DNA from: Scylla paramamosain
Lineage: Eukaryota; Arthropoda; Malacostraca; Decapoda; Portunidae
DNA length: 64,000 bases
Assembly: GCF_035594125.1 (NCBI RefSeq)
Contig: NC_087190.1
Coordinates: 5,455,501 to 5,519,500, forward strand
Reading direction: 5' to 3'
Shown here: piece after piece, positions 22,843 through 35,349 of the stretch
Layout of the letters: each line of letters opens with the position of its first letter
How positions within the stretch are numbered: position 1 is the first letter of the stretch
Program-made: the position numbers and the translations under genes
The notes under the pieces: generated by a model
The model's input: only the letters and a program-made list of their open reading frames with translations
Told to the model about the DNA's origin: nothing
Databases searched by the model: none

Positions 22843-23572
22843 TCCCGTTTCCTGCATGCGCCACACCGCCGCGCTCTGACACTCGTTCACACGCTCTGAC
22901 ACTCGTTCTGACACTTCGTCACACGCAGTCACTCTGTGACTGCGTGTGACTTTGCATTCTGAGGCACGCTGTGAGGATTGCGTGCCCTGGCAGATTGAGA
23001 CAGTGGTTATCTGAAGCTGAGGTGTGTGACGTCCGTGACGGAGCTGAGTGCGGGCGGAGTGTAGTGTGTGTCGCTGCCCTTATGGTGCGAAGCTACTGTG
23101 CACTGTGACACTACTGTGTGCTGTGACTCTACTGTGTGCTGTGACGCTGCTTGTGTGGTAAGACACGTTACTCTGCGGTACTGGACGCTATGCTGAGTGA
23201 GGCCGTGTGGTGCGTGTCCTACTTGTACTGTGACGTGTTGGAGTACCTCGTGCCCTGTAGTGCCGCTCTGTGCTGTTAATAAAAAAAGGAGTGCCAGGTG
23301 AAACTGTGTCTAGTTACTTTTTCCCCTCTCAGTAGTCTGTTGAGTCCATACTGTGAGCGTGTGTGCCTGCCTCGCCCCCATTAGCTAAACGAACCCGACG
23401 ACGGTGGTGGATCCCTATTGTGTGCTGACCGCCCCTTAGCTGCTGATGTGGTGAGTACCTGAAGGCACCTGAAGGCTGAAAGGGGCAGTCACAACAATAC
23501 GTAGGTGGTAAATTAGGGAGGCTCGCCGAGATAAAGGCAGCCATGAGAAGGGCAAGATTTGTGGTCGTAACA
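22843..23572 (+). mobile_element. 5' LTR (truncated start) of Gmr1-like element 2
   Basis: Homologous in order to 35600-36190: AGCCCGTTTTCC-like start, GC(A/T)GTGAGGATTG(C/T)GTGCC, TGCTGAGTGAGGC, TACTTGTACTGT, AATAAA at 23278, AGTAGTCTGTTGAGTCCA, AACGAACCCGAC, CTGAAGGCACCTGAAGGCTG. It ends GTCGTAACA at 23572, followed by the diverged PBS TTAGCGACCTCGCC. The start of the LTR is missing. Confidence 0.7.
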
Positions 23573-23679
23573 GAAATTAGCGACCTCGCCAGGATAGCTG
23601 GAAGCTTTGTAGCCACGTGGGGGGAGACAGTTGCTTGTTTATTTCGTTGTCCTTTGTCAGCCCGCACTCAGCTTAAGCC

Positions 23680-24640
23680 ATGGAGGGAAAGGTTGGTAGC
23701 CGAGGTGGCTCGCGACCAGTCTCTTGCTTCTGCCGGGAGTGGTAGCGTAGATTTGTCACAAGTTGGTGTGAGGACAGAGTCCCACAAGTAGTGTTCAAGG
23801 CAGTGTTAGTCTTGCCCTTAGTATTGGTGTTTTTTTTCTCAGAGAGAAGGAAGGTCTGAGGAGTTGAGATTGAAGTTGGAGATGAGGAGAATGGAGTTGG
23901 AAGCCAAGGAAAGGAGAATGAACATTGAGGAAGCTAGAGAAGCCAGGAGGTTTGAAGGTGAGATGGGGGCCAAGCGGCTTGAAGCCGCGAAGATGAGGCT
24001 ACTTGAGATTGAGGGGAAGGCGAGGTTATTGGAGGCTGAGAAGGAGGAGAAGGCGAGAATGTATGAGAGAAAAGAGGCTTAAAAGAACAAAATATTTTAA
24101 TTGGAGAAGACTCGAATATAAGTTAATTTGCCCGATGCTTGAGGAGAGGAGTGAAAGAAGATGCACTCGAGAGCCAGATGGTACAGAGTTTGAAGTTAAT
24201 ACCTGAGTTTGATGAAAAGAAAGTGACGGAATGGTTTCAGAGATTTGAGAAGGCAGCCGAATTTGATTGGCCTCGGGAGTGACGGGTTGGCCTTGTTGCC
24301 AATATGTTGAAGGGGCAAGGCTCTGGAGGTTTATGATAGGATGTCAGTTGAAGATCTGGAGGATTACGGAGTTTAAGGCTGACATCCTGAGGGCCTATGA
24401 ACTGCGGCTGGAAGCGTATAAGCTAGCTACAATTTCATGGAGGGAAAAAAAATCCAGTGATTCGTAAAACGAATGTGCTCGCTATCTTGAGGAAACTTTT
24501 AAAAAATGGATTGCTAGTGAGCAGGCCACTTCCTTCTGTGAGTTAAAGGAGCTCATGGTAATGGAGCAATCTGTAAACGTGGACGAGAAAAAAACTGATA
24601 CCGCTGTTCAGGGAGAAGAGGCTTAAAACCCTGAAGGAGG
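23680..24640 (+). pseudogene. gag of Gmr1-like element 2, broken
   Basis: It starts at ATG 23680, matching the gag start of element 1. It holds the Glu/Arg-rich coiled coil (LEMRRMELEAKERR near 23870), then EKARMYERKEA near 24055 and capsid-like segments such as VTEWFQRFEKAAEFDWP near 24220 in shifted frames. The zinc knuckle follows at 24890-24931, with one codon of it turned into a stop. Several indels are present. Confidence 0.75.
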
Positions 24641-25099
24641 CAGCTACTTAAGCTGATGATCATGTAGTTGGCCCATCGCCATGTATCCCACCATGGGGAT
24701 GCAGGGGTTAAGGGGGTTGGAGAGAAATGGTCAGGAGGTAGTGGCAGTGTTGGCCCCACTAGAAATCCCTGCCACAGGAAACAAGTCTCTGCCAGGGACT
24801 TCATATAATACCAGGTCTCCTTTCGATCCAAAAAAGAACAGGGAACATGGTACATAGTACCCCTAAATTCAGTAGCTAGCCCACTTGTTATCACTGTCGA
24901 GCGACAGGACACTTCTGATTTAATTGCCCCAAGCTCGTTAAGGCTTCAGCTCCTAACCCTCCCCAGAAACCAGCAGCTTTGCTGGCTTGGCCCGACCAGG
25001 ATAAAGAGAAGGAAGTCTTTAAATCCTAGTGTAGCCCAGCTGGAGAGACTGTCAGTACTCTACCTGAGGGTGTGAGGCCTGGGTTGTATTGGTGTCGCC

Positions 25100-25440
25100 T
25101 CTTTTTGTGCCAGAGTACTGTGGAGATTGCTGGGATGGTGTAAACTGTCACCGTGCCGTATGACATGGCAGCCCAACAGTCTTTGTGCCAGAATATTACA
25201 GGGAAGAAGGTAGCTTCCGGGAAGGCAGTTTTGTGTAAGTGCATCAATGCTGTTGAGAAGTTTGCCAAAACTAGGGTGAGGCTTATTTGTCTGCTGGTGA
25301 CCATGGAGGCGCGAGTGGCTGTTGCGGAGGACCTGCCAGTGTCCGGGGTTGACTTCCTTTTGGTAAATGACTTGGCAGGAGGGAGAGTTTTGGGTACAGC
25401 TCCTATCTGCAGACCCAGTCCCAGATGTGGAGGCTGTTGA
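25100..25440 (+). pseudogene. protease region of Gmr1-like element 2
   Basis: VTVPYDMAAQQSLC aligns with the VTILRDTVAQQSLC of element 1. The active-site Asp is followed by Met-Ala instead of Thr/Ser-Gly, so the enzyme is dead. VEARVAVAEDLPVSGVDFLL-like sequence near 25300-25370 matches the same downstream block in element 1. Confidence 0.6.
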
Positions 25441-25684
25441 GATGCCTGACTCTGTTCATGTTATCACCTACTCCATGGCAAGGCGGGTGAAGTCCTCTGC
25501 AGCTCCTGGGATCGACTGCAATAAGGCAGGGTCACCAAGAGAGGAGTGCAGAGGTGATGTACATGCCACAGGGGGGTAGAGTGCCCCACTGCCGGCAAGG
25601 GATTGCACAAACTAGAGTCGGGCTTGCCCTTGAGGCATGGTGCTGTGGCTGACTGCAATGAGGCAGGGACACTACTGAAAGCAC

Positions 25685-26300
25685 ATGACTTTGATGGGGG
25701 GTGTTACTGAGAGTGAGGTTGAAGAGTTTGGTTTGGAAGGGTTATTTGCTGGTTTACCTCAATCTGCAGAGCGCCCCGAAGGTGAATCTCAAGCAGAGTT
25801 GTCACCTGGCTTGGAGGCTGAGGGTGCCGGTATTCAGGCTTGGATCCAGCCTTGGGTGTTAGGTATGTTGGGGGTCACTGCCGAGGGTGGGGAGGCTCCT
25901 AGCTCTGGGGGGGAGATGGGAGTTTCCTCTCCTACAGAATGTCCTGGAGTCAGAGCTGTTCCCTTGCCGGGTGTTGACCCGACGGGTGATGGCCCATGTA
26001 GTGGACCACCCCTGTTAGTCGCTGAATCAGCGGCTAGTCTGACTTCTTGGGAGAAGAGTGCTTCCTCCAGATCAGTGGCTCCATTTCGCACCATAGGCGC
26101 CAAAAGGCAAGTAGGGTGTTGTTTTTGTCTCTGCCGAAGGACTGTGTAGTCCCAAAGGGCTTTACTGAGGTGGAACCTGATGAGTTGCTTGAGGAGCAAC
26201 AGAGTGATGGGTAGTTGGCCTCCTATTTTATCAAGGTGGGTGAAGGTAGTAAAGAGGTGGAGGGTAAGGAAGAGTTTGTTTTGCTGAAGAAGATTTTGTA
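25685..26300 (+). pseudogene. pol spacer between protease and integrase, element 2
   Basis: A Gly/Pro/Glu-rich open stretch without a recognisable domain (for example PTECPGVRAVPLPGVD), then a shifted frame with GFTEVEPDELLEEQQ and EEFVLLKKILYHRW leading into the integrase zinc-binding domain. It is consistent with a linker. Confidence 0.45.
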
Positions 26301-26384
26301 TCATCGGTGGAGAGAAGCAGATGGAAGATAGTTACTCGAAGTGGTAAAGCCTTCTAAGATCTGAGAAGCACTGGTGTTGCTGGC

Positions 26385-27240
26385 ACATTAGGGTCCAATG
26401 GCGGGTCATCTCGGAATTAGGAAAACCGTGGAGAGACTATAGAGGAATTTTTAGTGGCCCAGTATGGCTGGTAGTGTTGCTACCATCCTTAAGTGCTGCC
26501 CCACCTGTCAAGTGGTGGGCAAGCCAAACCAAGTGTCGCCAGTGGCACCTCTTCACCCTGCTATTGCCCCTCCCTTCACCCGGGTTCTCATTGACGTAGT
26601 GGATCCTCTTCCCCCTTCTAGAGCAGGCTTTAAATACCTGCTGACTGTGATGGATGCCATGACAAGGTACCCTGAAGCCATACCTCTTAGGAGCACCCAT
26701 TCCAAGGTGATACTCATTGGTTTGTTAAATTTTTTTACTCATTTTGGACTGCCTTCTGAGGTCCATTCAGACCAGTGGACCAATTTCACTTCAAAATTGT
26801 TTGCTCAAACCATGACTGAGTGGGGGATTAGGCATGGCCTCTCCAGTGCCTACCACATTCAGTCACAAGGGGCTTTGAAGAGATATCATCAGACTTTAAA
26901 ACTCATGATTTGTTTGGATCATGACAAGGACTGGGATGTAACATTTGCTGTACAAGAGGAACCCACAGAGTTGTTGGGATTCTCACCGAACCAGCTTGTG
27001 TTCGGACACTGTGTGTGGTCCGTTGGATGTGGTTAGAGACGCCTGGTGTCGCCTCTGGTCTGGTCCCTCAGAATCCTTGTTGGACATGGTGATGTGCGCT
27101 CGGAAGCGGTTGCTGAAGGCCCTAAAGGTGGCTCAGTTGCACCTGGGCCAGGATCAGAGGAATATGAAGATTCATTATGACCACAAGGCCATATACCGGT
27201 GTTTTGTTCCTGGGGATGAAGTGCTGGTGTTACTCTCAAT
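26385..27240 (+). pseudogene. integrase of Gmr1-like element 2, upstream of RT
   Basis: HHCC domain: an LAH codon run, then GHLGIRKTVERL, then CCPTCQVVGKPNQ near 26490. Catalytic core: VLIDVVDPLPPS (first Asp), FGLPSEVHSDQWTNF (second Asp), then YHIQSQGALKRYHQTLK, where the expected catalytic Glu is Lys. Core ends near LLGFSPNQLVFGH. An indel around 27010 shifts the frame into DAWCRLWSG. The integrase lies 5' of the RT, the reverse of ordinary Ty3/gypsy order. Confidence 0.85.
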
Positions 27241-27253
27241 CTAGGGATAACTG

Positions 27254-27556
27254 TTGGTGGCACGCTACAGCGGTCCCTACATAGTGGAGAGGCGAGTGGG
27301 CAAGTTGAATTATCTGGTTGCTACTCCTGATTGGCAAAAGCAGGCCCAGCTTTGCCATGTCAATATGATAAAACCTTATTACCGTAAGAATAACCAGCAA
27401 GACTATTTAGTTTCAGCCGTGGAAGAGGCACCTTCAGTTCTGTTCTTGGGAAGTGTTGGAGAGGAACTCGATAACTTTGGCCCTGAGCCAATTGTGCCCA
27501 CAGAGTATTGGGAGCAGAATAGTATTCAGCTTCTTGAGGAAAAGTTAAGCCACTGA
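27254..27556 (+). pseudogene. integrase C-terminal GPY/F module, element 2
   Basis: YSGPYIVERRVGKLNYLV near 27265, followed by CHVNMIKPYY near 27355: the GPY/F-type module that ends Ty3/gypsy integrases. It leads through an acidic linker (EELDNFGPEPIVPTEYWEQN) straight to the RT region. Confidence 0.7.
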
Positions 27557-27629
27557 TGCAGTGTGCCAGTGGGGAATGTTAGACTTTTTGGGAAAATACC
27601 CCTAGGTCTTTAATAGTACTCCATGAAGG

Positions 27630-28290
27630 ACGGCTGTGGTGGAGTATGATATTAATGTAGGGGATCCCGTGCCTGTTAAGCTACCTCCCTACCAGGTGAA
27701 CCCCCACAAGCAGCAGTTGCTGGAGGAGGAATTGGAGTAGATGCTAGAGCATGGTCTTATAAAGAGGACCTATAGTGAGTGGAATTCACCCATCACCCTC
27801 CAGCCAAATCCTGATGGCTGGGTCAGGTTCTGTATTGACTTCCAAAAGGTGAACTCCCACTTCCACTTACCCCTTGCCTAGAGTAGATAACTCTGTGGAC
27901 CAAATAGAGGCAGCCACTTGTATTACTAGAATTGATTTTATCAAGGGGTTCTGGCAGGTCCCTCTGACTGACTGGGCGAAAGAGGTTGCTGGTTTTGTGG
28001 CCAATGGTGCTGCGTACCAGTGCCAGGTCATGCTGTATGGCCTGAAAAGTGCCCTGGCCATCTTCCAGCGGTTGATTGACTGGGTAGTAGAAGGCTTGCC
28101 ACACTGTGTTATCTAAATTGAATCCATAGTGATTTATGACAGTAAGTGGCAAGTCCATCTTGCTAACGTGGAGGCACTGTTTGCATGACTCTGGGAGGCA
28201 GGTTTATTTGTCGACCTGGGTGAATGCGAATTTGTTAAGACCCGAGATACGTGGTGGGTCATGGCCATTCCCTGTCCTGATCAGTCGCTG
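27630..28290 (+). pseudogene. reverse transcriptase of Gmr1-like element 2, inactive
   Basis: Shifted pieces of a Ty3/gypsy RT: PVKLPPYQVNPHKQQLLEEE near 27680, SEWNSPITLQPNPDGWVRF near 27775, then PRVDNSVDQIEAATCITRID near 27876, GFWQVPLTDWAKEVAGFV near 27945 and YQCQVMLYGLKSALAIFQRL near 28015. The catalytic YxDD position reads as a stop plus IESIVIYD near 28110-28140, so the two Asp are lost. Confidence 0.85.
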
Positions 28291-28399
28291 AGCTCTCCAG
28301 AGTAGTTGGGTACTACTGTCAGTTTGTACCCTACCCTACTGGTGCCTCTGACTGACCTACTGCAGAAGGGGCATTGTTGGGAGTAGGCCAGAGAGTGTG

Positions 28400-28655
28400 A
28401 GGGGGGGCCTCTATGAAATTGAAGACTGTGTTGCGCAGCCTACCTGTGTTGAGGGCACTTGACTTTTCATGGCCCTTTGCTTTAGCTGTCGATGCCAGCC
28501 AAATGGGAGTGGGGGCTGTATTAATGCAGCCAGATGATAATCAAGTTAATCACCCCGTCTGTTATTTCTATGAAAAGTTTACTCCGGCCCAGAAGAATTA
28601 TTCTGTAATTGAACAAGAGCTCCTATGGTCTGCCCATTTTGAATTGAGTGTTTAG
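28400..28655 (+). pseudogene. RNase H, first part, element 2
   Basis: FALAVDASQMGVGAVLMQPD near 28480 and VCYFYEKFTPAQKNYSVIEQ near 28560 match the start of Ty3/gypsy RNase H. The reading is broken at 28655, where about 950 unrelated bases intervene before the rest resumes near 29640. Confidence 0.75.
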
Positions 28656-28767
28656 GCATTGTCCTTTTTGGGGATTCCCTGGCCTGCGGCTCTGCCAAAC
28701 CTTGTACTGGGCCAATTATCAGATTACAGCCTATGTGTCAGTGATAACCTCACTCCCCACACACAAC

Positions 28768-28814
<47 letters not shown>

Positions 28815-28914
28815 ATACAATCTAAATCTCATGCAAATTTATTTCTATCGGAGATCTATACTTGCCTATGGATCATTAGAATTTGAGAAAAGTCTGCCTG
28901 TCAGTCAGTTAAGA

Positions 28915-28998
<84 letters not shown>

Positions 28999-29600
28999 AT
29001 TTCGTTTTGAAAGTGATGGGTTTCCTTTTAGGCATGATATTTCCCTTAAACTATGATGTATACTTTGGCATGATATTTCCCCTAAACCATGATGTATACT
29101 TTAAGTCTTTAGTTACAACTTTTTTTCCACACCACCATTGAGGTAAAAAAGGCACGTTGGTGGCTTTCGCTGTTTGAGCAACAGCTACTGAGGGATCAAG
29201 TATTGACTCCTATTATCCTTTTCTTCCAAAGGAAAAAAGCTTATTTACTTTGTAAATAAACTCTTTTTTCGGCTGTGGAGGTGACAAGAGTGAGCGGGAG
29301 AGGTGTCTTCCATCCTGGCTGGCGGCACAAGAGGAAGTGACTATGGATTAACACAGTCACTCTGACCATGCGACCTCACTCGGTCATCCATGGAGACGTG
29401 ACAACGCCTGGAGGAAACGTTGTCAAGTATTGTGGTGTTTGCAAAAAAAAAAAAAAAAGCAAGTATCATTAAAAAAACATTGCACTAGCTTGGCTTTTTT
29501 TTTTTTTTAGAGCATCACAGTGTATATATATTACAACTCCATTTAATTTTGAGATAGGAAATACCTGACATGAGGTGTCAACGCACTTATGTCCCTGGAA
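28656..29600. other. insertion splitting the RNase H region, with two (CT)n arrays
   Basis: It contains (CT)n at 28771-28810 and 28920-28992, a doubled GGCATGATATTTCCC-TAAAC unit at 29028-29100, and short A/T runs at 29442 and 29500. I see no protein domain and cannot assign a family. Confidence 0.5.
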
Positions 29601-29947
29601 AGGACAACGCCTAAATGCTCAATTAAAAAATGGTCAGACCATAGCTATAATTTTGGCACTGCAGCATTTCGAGGTTTATGTGCCTGTTTATGGCCCCAAA
29701 GTGATAATTTTCTCGGCCCACAGTCCTTTACAGTTTCTGGGCCACTTCAAATTCAAGAATGTCAGATTTACCTGGTGGAGTCTGCTGCTGCAAGAACACA
29801 ACTTCAATGTCAGGCATATTAAGGGAGCTGATAATGTGGTGGCCGATTGTTTGTTATGGGCTGGGACTTAGATTTTGCCATCAGTACATTCCGAAAATTT
29901 TATAAGCTTTAGAGTATCTTCCATTTTTTTTTTTTTATGAGAGGGCG
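29600..29947 (+). pseudogene. RNase H, second part, and polypurine-like end, element 2
   Basis: IILALQHFEVYVPVYG near 29650, then RFTWWSLLLQEHNFNVRHIK near 29768 and GADNVVADCL near 29825, the usual C-terminal block of a Ty3/gypsy polyprotein. It ends with a T-run and ATGAGAGGGCG before TGTTATG, which is taken as the 3' LTR start. Confidence 0.75.
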
Positions 29948-30806
<859 letters not shown>

Positions 30807-31317
30807 TAGTGGTGGGCAGGAACCAGTAACTTAAGTATTCACGGAATCGATTCTTTGGGTTGGCGGATCTGTCGGAACCGGTTCCGGAATCGGTTCCGCG
30901 GAGAATCGTGTAGAGCGCGAGGGGTCGGTACCAGGGTCTTGAAGCCGCCAGCGAGCGGGATGAGTACCAGTCTTGGAGTCGCCAGCGCGCTGCTCAGACG
31001 GTTACCACTAATGTGTATCAGTTCCAGGACTCATCTAGAATACTGGCAGAGATTATTACAAGCTCCTCCTTAGACAGACACACATTAGTTTTCCCCAGAT
31101 AGCAGAGTGTATGTCACGTGGTCATGTTGCTCTAAATATCGTTCCATCATGTAGTGTGTAGAATTCCATTTAGTTTCTACATCCTGAATAAGTTTTTTTT
31201 GAAGGCTGTTTGTGCTGCTCTTGCTTATCATGAGCTTATCAGAAGCCTTCACACTGTGAAGGAAAAACTTACAATAGTCTTTATTTTTCTTTTAGCTTCT
31301 GGACATCCTCAGTGTTC

Positions 31318-32088
31318 TTAATGGAGTCCTGAACAACTAGATTCAAAGTGTGTGCAAAGCACGGGGGTATGGCGAACATTCATTTGTTTTACTGCTGCAG
31401 TCATGTTAGCAGCATTGTCAGTCACAATAAAGTGAATGTTATCTAAAATGCTCCATTTAGTGTAGACAAGTCTTATCTCTTCTGCAATATTATCTGTTGT
31501 ATGGGACTTAACCATACGAACAGTATCAAGCACAACAGACTTGAGGGCCCACTCTGGGGATACGTAATTAGGTGCCACTGTGATGAATACTTTTGTTTCT
31601 CGGGATGTCCATAATATGTCTGTTGTTAAAGCAATACGTTTAATTTTTTCCAGCTCTTGACGGACTCTCTACCTCTCAATTGTAAGTAGAAGGTAAGAGA
31701 ATCCTACCTATCTCTCTGCGGCTTGAACCCCTTGTCTTCAACAACATAGTGGTTGTAAGTCTTCCACTATCATCCTTACAACCAGAGCGTCAAATTCTTC
31801 CTTTTTATTCGAGTCATTCTTATAGGGCTGGGCCCTAGTGATGACCTCGATCAGTGTTGGTTGAGTAGAGATGGATGGTCTGGGGTGTTTGGCAGCAATT
31901 TCCATATCTGCATCCTCCTTGAACTCCGCATATTCAATGGTATGTCTGGTGCGCAGGTGTTTCATCATGTTCGATGTACTTCCACTGTACTTCAGCTTAC
32001 CTTTACGCACCAAGCATACAACGACATCAGACGACGTCTGTTCCATGTATGTCCACACTGGAGCTGTTCTATTCCGCTTGGATGCCAT
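31318..32088 (-). pseudogene. hAT transposase (ZBED-like), broken
   Basis: The N-terminus MASKRNRTAPVWTYMEQTS leads to a BED-type finger, with YSGSTSNMMKHLRTRH at its end; the first Cys pair is reduced to one Cys. After stops near 31740 comes WTSRETKVFITVAPNYVSP, then HTTDNIAEEIRLVY and HFIVTDNAANMTAAVKQM, the core block of hAT transposases, ending near CTHFESSCSGLH. The C-terminal dimerisation region is absent. Confidence 0.8.
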
Positions 32089-32909
32089 TGTTTTACGTGA
32101 AATTTAGACTTAATAATTATTAGTGAGATGTACATCTCCGTTCTATATGCTGCAAAGTAAGTACAAACGCGATATGTGCACCTTCAGCACTTTTCCTTTG
32201 AAAAAGACTTGGTGGCTGTAAAAATATTACGTTATAATGTGAGACAGGGTTGAAGTATGTCAGGGCCAGGATGGCTACTCTTCCCGTCAATACTCCTAAG
32301 ATTGGGACAAAGAAAACGAGGGAGAACGGAACTCCACAATTATAATTAACAAAAACACAAATCCACAACCTAACAATAACTGAGATATCCGGCAATATCC
32401 GGAACTTCCTGGGGAAGCCCTTGGAGCCTGGCATCCTGGCAGCCGTAGGAATCTCGCCTCGGCCGGCAGGAACTAGTTTGGGCGGACGGCAGATGAGTGC
32501 CGGGTACTCAGGGCAGGTGATATCATCCCACAATCTTCACCGAAGCCTTCCGGAGTGATAGAGGAAAACAGCTGAACGAAGGTGTACTCGTGGCAGGTGG
32601 TGAGAGCTGTCTGCCTCCTGGTGTTTGCTGGCCTCACGATGTCAGCTCCTGCCGAGTTCCCCTACCAAGGAGGGAAGGGGTGGTGACAAGGGCACTAGAG
32701 GCGTTGCTCCGAAGACGCTGTATCATGAGGAGCCAGCAGCCTGAGCCCCATCTGCTCGAGTATTCGGGAGGAAGAAGAGAAACGTCGGGAGAGACACTCC
32801 GCCCTTAACGTGGAGGAAGGACGATCATTCGTCCCTTTACCACCGTAGTTAAAGGGGTGCTTAGATGATTGGCGATTCCCTCACAGTGCAAGTAAGTTAT
32901 TCTGAATAT

Positions 32910-34860
32910 CTGAAAAAAAATAACGTCTTTATTTATTCATGAGGATGATGGTCACGGGTTCCCTCTCCCTTAGACAGTTTTGGCTCTTGTGAGCAAATCG
33001 CCGTTTGTTGTCGTTCGAGATTGTCACCTTGTAAAACAAGGTGACACAGACCTTTACATGGAGATTGCTCACAGAGCAAGTCTTTTAATGAGTTACATAG
33101 AGTTTAGTGCAGTGAAATAAGGTAAGTAAGGTTTGGTAGGATATAGTACGTATATAGGATGAGGTAGGGTGGATAGGATAATTAGGTTAAGGTCTAGGTA
33201 AGGATAAAGAATTAGGATATGGGAGTAAGGGAATCTGCAACGTAGTCTTCGGTGCTCCATTCGTAGTCCTATAGACTCGTCCTTCCGGCTACAGCCACAA
33301 TCATACCTGTGAAAACTAGAAGAAAAATTAACTCTGTCGAGTAATTATTGCCTGAGGTTCCTCCATGTTAATAATGGTACAACTCTTAAGGAAACACGTG
33401 TGTTTGTTATTTCGTCCGGTCACAAGTTCTTCGTGCTGCGCATTTTCACTCATTCTTATTGTTTCCCAGGTTTTTTGAGCTTTGTAATGGGTAGAGATAT
33501 TTAGAAGGGCAATATTATATTTAATGTGTAGTTGCTCATTATTCAATTGTTCGTCTTCATTGCAGTGTATAAATCTAACAGCTTTGTTTAGGACACTTTG
33601 CAATTTTCTTTTTTGGGATAAGGAAGCCATGCATATTGGTATTGTAGGATATTCTAGGACAGGTATTAATAAAGTTTTAACTAGAGTCGTTTTCAGTTTA
33701 GGTGTTAAGTTACTAAATCTGAGTTGACTTAGAATTCCTCTGCCCTTGTTTATTGTTTTTGTGATATGGCCTATGAATCCTGTTGTGTTAATGTTAAGGT
33801 CAAGTAGTTTGCCGTTATTGCAAGTTTCGATTTCTTTGCCATTGACTGTGATTTTTTTTAGATTTAAGTTAAGCAATCGGTATTATTTTAGAATTTTCTT
33901 CACTTGTTTTAATTTTCCATTTTCTTTCAAATTTATTTATTCTTTAAATTTTTCTTTCAACTTTTACTTTCATCACTAATTTCGATTTACTTGGTGTTAT
34001 TATAACCTGGGTTATGTCATCCGCATACAGTGTCCATACAGCCATGTTCAGGTGGAGGAAGGTCGTTAGTATAATATAGAGAAGGCGATAATACGCTGCC
34101 CTGCGGGACACCACTTAATAATCTTATCTCATTACAATAATCATTACCGATGTTAATTTTGGCCTTTCTGTTGTCAAGGTTTTTCTAATATGTCAGCTAG
34201 TCCAAGTCTTAAGATTTTAAATCTAAGTCCATTATGCCACACTTTATCAAAAGCTTTAGCGACATCGCTTAGGACCAAGTACACCTGTTTTTTGTCCACT
34301 AAAGCATTAGCGATTGCTTCATAACTTGTTGTTATTGCCGTGTGAGTACCTTTATATGTCCTAAAACCATGTTGTCTTTCTTTCAAAATGTTATTTTCAG
34401 ATAAAAAGTGTTTAGTTTAGCTTGTATTAGTCTTTCAAAGATCTCACCAGGCACTTCAAGCAGTGAGATAGGACGGTAATTTATTGGGTTTAAAGAGCTT
34501 TTATCCTTTTTGGTTATAAATTTAATTATTGCTTCTCTGAAAACATTAGGAAAATATCCAATAGACAAACATGCGTTAAATATATCTTTTAACTGTTCTA
34601 ACGTTGTATTTGTGCAATTTTGTAATATTTGAATATTTCTTAGTATAGCCAGGAGCTTTCTTTTTCGATCTACGAATATAAGTTTTTATTTCGTCTAAGG
34701 TAATTTCTCTAGTGTGATAATCATCAGTATTTAGTCTGTTTAAGTTAACTGTTGGAAATGAGTTACTTCTATTGTTATTTACATAAATATATCCATTGAC
34801 ATGATCAGAGTGTTGTTTGTCAAAGTTGTTTTCTTCCTCCTCTATAATCGTAAAAAAAAA
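32910..34860 (-). mobile_element. LINE D nested in the hAT element
   Basis: Minus strand pieces: NPINYRPISLLEVPGEIFER near 34490, RQHGFRTYKGTHTAITTSYE near 34370, VLSDVAKAFDKVWHNGL near 34280, a [17 protein letters not shown] block near 34100, YADDITQVI near 34030, then GHITKTINKGRGILSQLRFS near 33770 and IPVLEYPTIPICMA near 33650. The complement of AATAAATAAA near 32930 may be its tail. It is broken by frameshifts; the clade is undetermined. Confidence 0.7.
33022..33046. repeat. perfect 11-bp hairpin
   Basis: TGTCACCTTGT, loop AAA, ACAAGGTGACA. It lies in the presumed 3' region of LINE D. No T-run follows. Confidence 0.7.
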
Positions 34861-35349
34861 AAAAAAAAACGTCTTTCCGTGTTTTCTCCATTAAATTACA
34901 TTTTTCTTTTAGAGCAAGTCGTCGGCTGCGTACTACTATTTATACCCTGTCATGACGTCACAGGACATCTACCAATCAGATTGTTAAGAAACTATTACGT
35001 ATATGGCAACACTAAATCGGTGCATACTATTGGCTACCACGAAAGAAATATTTTCATGCGATTTCTTTGAATACTGGATGAAGGGACGCTATTCATGTAT
35101 CATTCCTTTGCGAACCATTTCGTTCATTTGTAGATATCATTTGCAAAACTTCCTGAATAATATTCATGATTACATAATTATTTTGAACACTGCATAACTG
35201 TTTGTGATTTATAACTCAAGAACATCAGCCATCAGTCCTCACGAGGAACCCCTTAAGGCGGAATCAGCTCCAAGACTCGGAACCGATTCCAAGCAAGGCC
35301 TAGCGGAACCGTCGAAACCGATTCCGGAACCGGTTCCCGCCCATCCCTG

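Larger units (their letters stand above)
30807..35349. mobile_element. hAT DNA transposon with 8-bp target duplication
   Basis: The left end TAGTGGTGGGCAGGAACCAG and the inverse of the right end CAGGGATGGGCGGGAACCGG agree at 15 of 20 positions. Both continue with AACCGGTTCCG/AATCGGTTCC palindromic blocks. Flanks ATTGGTAG (30799-30806) and GTTGGTAG (35350-35357) are an 8-bp duplication with one mismatch, as expected for hAT. Inside are a broken BED-finger transposase (minus) and a nested LINE. Confidence 0.85.

Noticed and set aside
25685..26149. A separate gene of 154 codons
   Set aside because: It lies between protease and integrase of a gypsy-like element in the same orientation, is Gly/Pro-rich and has no independent signals. 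Treated as a pol linker.
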